Below are positions 59,323 to 64,000 of a stretch of DNA of 64,000 nucleotides, piece after piece. The notes under the pieces were generated by a model. It was not told the origin of the DNA. It saw nothing but the letters and a program-made list of their open reading frames with translations, and searched no databases. The stretch comes from Marinifaba aquimaris (lineage in GTDB: Bacteria; Pseudomonadota; Gammaproteobacteria; Enterobacterales; Alteromonadaceae): contig NZ_JABULX010000004.1 in assembly GCF_013328345.1 (NCBI RefSeq), positions 1 through 64,000 on the forward strand, in the 5' to 3' direction. A program made the translations under genes and the position numbers. The first letter of the stretch is position 1. Each line of letters opens with the position of its first letter.

Positions 59323-61359
59323 ATGGCCAACCACTGCAACCGAAAGCACTTTTGCTTAAACAAAACAGCTGCTGCTGTGTTGTTAGCGAGTGCATCAACT
59401 AGCCTTCAAGCGGCTGAGTTTACGATCGGTGATGACATAACCGTCACTTTCGATTCAACTTTCTCTATTGGTACTAGCTACCGTGTTGAAGATAGAAACT
59501 TTGACGAACAAATCGGTAAATCTAACCACCCTAGATTTAACTGGGACGGGTATTCTATTTCAAATCCCATATACTCTTCCGGTGATATTTGGTCTCAGCC
59601 GGGTTCATTTTCTAATAACGGTGATTTAGGTAATTTAAATCACGATCCGAATGAAGCTTTTTCAACCTTGATCAAAGGCACCCACGAGCTCGATATTAAT
59701 GCGGGTGATTACGGCTTTTTTGGCCGTTTTATGTATTTTTATGATGACGCTGCTCAAGACGCAAAAGCATGGGAAAATCCGCTAACTGGCAAAAAGTACG
59801 ATTTGTGTGCTGATGATGAAGCAAAAGAGCAGGTCTGTGAAGATATCCGATTACTCGATGCTTTTGTTTACGCTGACTTCACCCTTGGAGAAGATATTCC
59901 TGTATCGGTTCGCATAGGTGAGCAAGTAGTGAGCTGGGGGGAAAGCACATTAATTTCCCATGGTATTAACTCCATCAACCCTGTTGATATTGCACGCTTA
60001 AAAGCGCCTGGTGCTGAATTGAAAGAAGCATTTATCCCTGTTGGTATGGTTTGGGCTTCTATCGGCTTAACTGAAAGTTTCTCGGTTGATTTTTACTATC
60101 AATACGAATGGGAAAAAACCTTATTACCGGCACCTGGTAGTTACTTCTCTACTAATGACTTTGCCGGCGCAGGTGGCTATCTAAACAATATTCAACTAGG
60201 TTTTACTTCAAACCCAGACATAAATGCTGAATTCGTCGCATCTGAATTAAACAACTTAGCCGCTGCTGCCAATGCTGGACTTGTGCCGCTTGAAACAGTT
60301 GCAGCTGTGCTGAGTGGATATGGTACTAAAGTCGCTGTTCGTGGTAAAAATACCGATATTGAGCCAGATGAAGATGGCCAGTACGGTATCAAATTAAGCT
60401 ACTTTGCAGAAAGTCTAAACGAAACCGAGTTTAGCTTTTACCATATGAATTACCATAGTCGCCGCCCACTAATTTCAGGTCGCGCATCCAACTTTACAAC
60501 TGAAAGCGTGATGCAAGATGTACAAAACCTATTACTGAACGGTGCTGATGCGCAAAGCTTGCAAAATTTCTCTGTCTTTACACAAGCGATATTAGAGTAC
60601 CCTGAAGATATTAAACTCTACGGTTTTAGTTTTAACACCAGTATCGGCGAAACAGCCCTAGCGGGTGAAATTGCTCACCGCCAAGACGAGCCGCTACAAA
60701 TTGATGATGTAGAGTTACTTTATGCCGCGATGCCTGAACAATTAGCCAATACTGGCAATCCTGAATATGCTGCACTTGCCGGTATTTCTCAGATTGAGAA
60801 TATTAGTTCGGGTGAGATTGCTCAAGGCTATATCTTAAGAGATACCACACAAATTCAAGCAACGGTTACGCATTTATTCGGTCCAACACTTGGTGCTGAT
60901 TCACTCGCATTACTTGCTGAAGTGGGGTATGTCTATATTGATAATATGCCTGATACTCAAGAGTTACACTTAAACGGTCCTGGTACAGCTCAAATTGGTT
61001 ATGATGATTATAAGCAAGGCGTGAGAGCTTCATTATCTGGTGGTACTGAGCCTAATCCGTTCCCAACAGAGGATGCATGGGGGTATCGCTTGGTATCTAA
61101 ACTGACCTACAACAATGTGATGGGGCAAGTGAATGTATCACCACGTGTTGTGTTCTCTCATGATGTTGATGGTATCACTCCCGATCCTATGTTTTTGTTT
61201 GTCGAAGAGAGAAAGTCAGCCAGTTTAGGGGTGACAGTAGATTATCAAAATAAACTCTCTGCTGACTTTACTTACAACACTTTCTGGGATGGTGTTGGTA
61301 CAACCAATAATTTTGAAGATCGAGACTATGTTTCGTTCAGCGTCAAATATTCAATTTGA
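59323..61359 (+). CDS. DUF1302 outer-membrane protein
   Basis: The product is 678 residues with an Ala-rich signal peptide (about 1-29) and a long beta-rich body. Its features include VRIGEQVVSWGESTLISHGIN and NPVDIARLKAPGAELKEAFIP, typical of DUF1302. It is a predicted outer-membrane barrel or channel. The 173-base upstream gap carries AT-rich sequence likely to hold the promoter. It is followed after 7 bases by the DUF1329 partner. Confidence 0.9.
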   Translation: MANHCNRKHFCLNKTAAAVLLASASTSLQAAEFTIGDDITVTFDSTFSIGTSYRVEDRNFDEQIGKSNHPRFNWDGYSISNPIYSSGDIWSQPGSFSNNGDLGNLNHDPNEAFSTLIKGTHELDINAGDYGFFGRFMYFYDDAAQDAKAWENPLTGKKYDLCADDEAKEQVCEDIRLLDAFVYADFTLGEDIPVSVRIGEQVVSWGESTLISHGINSINPVDIARLKAPGAELKEAFIPVGMVWASIGLTESFSVDFYYQYEWEKTLLPAPGSYFSTNDFAGAGGYLNNIQLGFTSNPDINAEFVASELNNLAAAANAGLVPLETVAAVLSGYGTKVAVRGKNTDIEPDEDGQYGIKLSYFAESLNETEFSFYHMNYHSRRPLISGRASNFTTESVMQDVQNLLLNGADAQSLQNFSVFTQAILEYPEDIKLYGFSFNTSIGETALAGEIAHRQDEPLQIDDVELLYAAMPEQLANTGNPEYAALAGISQIENISSGEIAQGYILRDTTQIQATVTHLFGPTLGADSLALLAEVGYVYIDNMPDTQELHLNGPGTAQIGYDDYKQGVRASLSGGTEPNPFPTEDAWGYRLVSKLTYNNVMGQVNVSPRVVFSHDVDGITPDPMFLFVEERKSASLGVTVDYQNKLSADFTYNTFWDGVGTTNNFEDRDYVSFSVKYSI

Positions 61360-61366
61360 GGTTATT

Positions 61367-62758
61367 ATGCTTAACCAACTAAAAAATATAAAAACGGGTC
61401 CGCTAGCAATTGCGCTAACTCTTGCATTAAGTGCGACCGTATCTACTTCAGCATTTGGTAAAATTACTGAGCAAGAAGCCAATCGTCTAGGTCAAGATTT
61501 AACGGCACTCGGTGCTGAAAAAGCAGGTAATGCAGATGGCTCAATTCCTGCTTGGACAGGTGGCATTACTAAAACCCCTGATGGCTTTAAAGCAGGGCAG
61601 CATCATTCTAATATTTTTGCTGATGACAAAGCGCTATTTGTTATTGATAGCAAAAACTATCAACAGTACGCTGCATTTTTAAGCCCAGGTCAACAAGCTT
61701 TATTCAAGTTGTATCCTGATACGTTCAAGATGCCTGTTTATCCAACTAGAAGAACGGCGTCTTATCCTCAATATGTTTACGATGCTACCAAGCAATATGC
61801 TACAACGGCAGAACTTGTCGAACAGGGTAATGGTGTAACGGGCACTGCTAGAGGCATTCCTTTCCCTATTCCTGAAAATGGCCTAGAAGCGATTTGGAAC
61901 CATATTTTACGTTACCGCGGTGAAAAAATAACCCGAAATGGTGGCCAAGCCATGCCAACTGCGGGAGGGGATTACACGTTTATTGGTTTTGACGACAAGG
62001 TCATTTTCCAATACTCGTTACCAGAGTCGACCCCAGAACAGTTAGCTCAGTCCAATATACTGTTTAAATTATCGCAACAAGTTACTTCTCCCGCTCGCTT
62101 AAGAGGCACTGCTTTGTTAGTGCATGAAACCATGGATCAGGTTAAAACGCCACGTAATGCTTGGACTTATAACACAGGTCAAAGAAGGGTAAGAAAAGCA
62201 CCCAATGTAGCTTACGATGCGCCAGGTACCGCATCAGATGGTTTGCGTACTAATGATGACTTGGATATGTTTAATGGCTCGCCAAACCGCTATAACTGGA
62301 CGTTAAAAGGCAAACAAGAATTATATATTCCTTATAACAGTTATAAGCTTCATCAGCAGGGCATTGACTACGATGATATTTTGCATCCTGGTCATATCAA
62401 CCCAGAGTTAACTCGATTTGAAAAGCACCGTGTTTGGGTTGTCGAAGCGACGTTAAAAGAAGATATGCGCCACTTATACAAAAAACGCGTTTTCTTCATT
62501 GACGAAGATAGCTGGCAAATACATGTGGCCGATGTATATGACAACCGTGATGAGCTTTATCGTGTGAATATGGCACACGGCTTGAATTACTACGAAGTGC
62601 CAACACACTGGTCGACGTTGGATGTTTATCATGATTTATCATCTCGTCGTTATTTAGCTATTGGCTTAGATAACAATGAAAAAATGTACGACTTTGACGC
62701 CGATATTACAGGTAAAGACTTTACAACTCAGGCATTAAGACGAGCAGGTCGTCGATAG
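61367..62758 (+). CDS. DUF1329 periplasmic/outer-membrane-associated protein
   Basis: The product is 463 residues from ATG 61367, with GAGG five bases upstream of a Sec signal. The mature protein shows DUF1329 hallmarks: LTALGAEKAGNADGSIPAW, RGIPFPIPENGLEAIWNH, RRVRKAPNVAYDAP and YRVNMAHGLNYYE. DUF1329 is thought to have a LolA/LolB-like fold that could carry a lipid or hydrophobic ligand across the periplasm. It always pairs with DUF1302. Confidence 0.9.
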   Translation: MLNQLKNIKTGPLAIALTLALSATVSTSAFGKITEQEANRLGQDLTALGAEKAGNADGSIPAWTGGITKTPDGFKAGQHHSNIFADDKALFVIDSKNYQQYAAFLSPGQQALFKLYPDTFKMPVYPTRRTASYPQYVYDATKQYATTAELVEQGNGVTGTARGIPFPIPENGLEAIWNHILRYRGEKITRNGGQAMPTAGGDYTFIGFDDKVIFQYSLPESTPEQLAQSNILFKLSQQVTSPARLRGTALLVHETMDQVKTPRNAWTYNTGQRRVRKAPNVAYDAPGTASDGLRTNDDLDMFNGSPNRYNWTLKGKQELYIPYNSYKLHQQGIDYDDILHPGHINPELTRFEKHRVWVVEATLKEDMRHLYKKRVFFIDEDSWQIHVADVYDNRDELYRVNMAHGLNYYEVPTHWSTLDVYHDLSSRRYLAIGLDNNEKMYDFDADITGKDFTTQALRRAGRR

Positions 62759-62777
62759 ACAATTATTGTTATTTTCA

Positions 62778-62819
62778 TAAAGCGGCATTAATCTAGGTTA
62801 ATGCCGCTTTTTGTTTTTC
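62778..62819 (+). terminator. Terminator between DUF1329 and YCF48-like genes
   Basis: AAAGCGGCATTAA and TTAATGCCGCTTT are perfect arms around TCTAGG, followed by TTGTTTTT. Its position inside the cluster suggests attenuation before the downstream gene, which would then need its own promoter or read-through. Confidence 0.88.
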
Positions 62820-62858
62820 TATACTTTATATGAAGTTATTCGTTTTTGGAGCTAAGGT

Positions 62859-63992
62859 TTGATTGCAGCCTTTCAATTTAAATTAGGTTTATTGGTAAAA
62901 CTTACCGTATTAATCACTTTTTTTTGCGCTAATGCTTTATTTGCTAAACCTGCTGAAATTCAACCGTTAGCCAGTCAGAGTTTACTTACGGATATTATCC
63001 AGTTTAATTTTCAGCAACAGCCAGTTTTCATCGCTGTGGGAGAAAGAGGCCATATATTAAGAGCTGAACAGGGTAAAACTGAGCAACTTGATTGGCAGCA
63101 AGTTGCTAATCCTAAAAGTGATATGTTGACTAAAGTCTTTTCATTGCAAAGTAATACCTCCCTCGTTTGGGCTGTTGGTCACAACGGACTCATTTTGCAC
63201 AGTAAAGACGCGGGGCTTAATTGGCACGTGCAACATTTCGCTCCCGAACTCGATAAACCACTAATGGATATTTTCTTTTTTAATGAGCAACACGGTGTAG
63301 CTGTAGGAGCCTATGGTTTGTATTTGATGACTCATGATGGTGGTGCTAGTTGGCAAAGTCAGCAACATGAGAGCTTATTAACTCGAGACGATAGGGAATA
63401 TCTGGCCGAAGTAAGGCTCGAAAGTGAAGAGGATTATTTAGACGAGTTATCGGCAATTTTACCTCATATGAACCAATTGGCTTTTGACGGTAACAGTTTA
63501 TGGTTAGCCGGTGAGCGTGGGCTAGTTGCTACCAGTAAAGACAAAGGTCAATCTTGGCAACGTCAAGATATTGAGTACGACGGTTCGATGTTTACCATCA
63601 AAGCAGATACAGAAAATGCGCATAGCATTGTTGTTGCAGGTCTTCGAGGTAACTTTTTTAGGACCAAAAATGCAGGCCGTATTTGGTATGCGTCACACTT
63701 ACCAGAACCGTCAAATATTAATGCAATAAAAATACTCGAGCAGGGAATTTTATTATTTACTCATAGTCAGCAAGTTTGGTATTGGCATCGTCAGTCAAAA
63801 AGGCTCACCGCTGCATTTAAAACGCAGAGTAAAACCCAGTTAGGGGCGATTAAATATCAAGACAAACTCATTACAATTGGTGATCAAGGTTTTGAAGCAT
63901 TTGTTTTTAATGAAAAAAACTTTGAACAAGCCCACAGGTTTATACCTTCTTCGGTACCCGTCTCCTCTATGCAAAATCAGCTAACTAAGTGA
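62859..63992 (+). CDS. YCF48/BNR-repeat beta-propeller protein
   Basis: The product is 377 residues from TTG 62859, with AAGG just ahead. A signal sequence (about 12-30) is followed by blades with VFSLQSNTSLVWAVGHNGLILHS, AVGAYGLYLMTHDGGASWQ and LAGERGLVATSKDKGQSWQ, the Ycf48/photosystem-assembly-like repeats. In similar loci this gene links DUF1302/DUF1329 to an RND/MMPL permease. The sequence after 63992 is too short to show it. Confidence 0.88.
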   Translation: MIAAFQFKLGLLVKLTVLITFFCANALFAKPAEIQPLASQSLLTDIIQFNFQQQPVFIAVGERGHILRAEQGKTEQLDWQQVANPKSDMLTKVFSLQSNTSLVWAVGHNGLILHSKDAGLNWHVQHFAPELDKPLMDIFFFNEQHGVAVGAYGLYLMTHDGGASWQSQQHESLLTRDDREYLAEVRLESEEDYLDELSAILPHMNQLAFDGNSLWLAGERGLVATSKDKGQSWQRQDIEYDGSMFTIKADTENAHSIVVAGLRGNFFRTKNAGRIWYASHLPEPSNINAIKILEQGILLFTHSQQVWYWHRQSKRLTAAFKTQSKTQLGAIKYQDKLITIGDQGFEAFVFNEKNFEQAHRFIPSSVPVSSMQNQLTK

Positions 63993-64000
63993 TCGTTTTA

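Overview
This is an AT-rich bacterial chromosome segment with gammaproteobacterial gene order. The closest fit is a marine Alteromonadales lineage (Colwellia/Thalassotalea-like). This rests on the hemA-prfA-prmC-sirB2-sirB1-kdsA run facing lolB-ispE-prs, the perM / bepA-arsC / bcp-gcvR / dapA-bamC neighbourhood, and a complete-looking exosortase A (XrtA) control module. No tRNA, rRNA, IS element, prophage or CRISPR array was seen. Family names are assigned from remembered motifs, not from searches.

Bases 1-22,600 hold an exopolysaccharide / PEP-CTERM sorting locus. A lipoprotein with putative Ig domains runs off the left edge in a Thr-Glu repeat. Next come a hexapeptide acyltransferase and a parallel beta-helix protein that overlap, and then a leftward block: exosortase A with a fused EpsI domain, a glycosyltransferase, a polysaccharide deacetylase and a priming sugar transferase. 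A rightward block carries the export lipoprotein, chain-length determinant, tyrosine autokinase and a beta-barrel protein. It continues into an HPr-rel-A-like accessory module, the sensor kinase prsK, the sigma-54 activator prsR and the TPR lipoprotein prsT. No PEP-CTERM substrate, flippase or polymerase lies in the window.

The most notable observation is decay between 13.4 and 18.5 kb. The HprK-related kinase is frameshifted at a T5 run. The adjacent nucleotidyltransferase lacks a credible start and has lost one Asp of its DxD motif. The gene before them has its signal-like N-terminus in another frame. The master regulator prsR has an in-frame TAA at codon 16 where CAA would be expected. The biosynthetic genes around them look intact, so regulation and an accessory function may have been lost, or phase-varied, while the machinery was kept.

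Bases 22,600-46,000 are mostly housekeeping: GNAT, DUF2069, wrbA, arsC, bepA, TusA-like, perM, bcp, gcvR, dapA, bamC, a dicarboxylate symporter, astB, topA, oxyR, an HDOD protein, a LysR regulator, prs, ispE and lolB. A 978-residue Ig-like surface lipoprotein with calcium-loop-like motifs interrupts them. Bases 46,000-59,200 hold the hemA...kdsA run, into which an HD-GYP response regulator and a DUF819 membrane protein are inserted, followed by gcvA, a hydrolase, DUF423, rlmM, cobB and yaeQ. The right end (59,300-64,000) begins a DUF1302 / DUF1329 / YCF48-like cluster, which in other genomes usually continues into an RND/MMPL permease.
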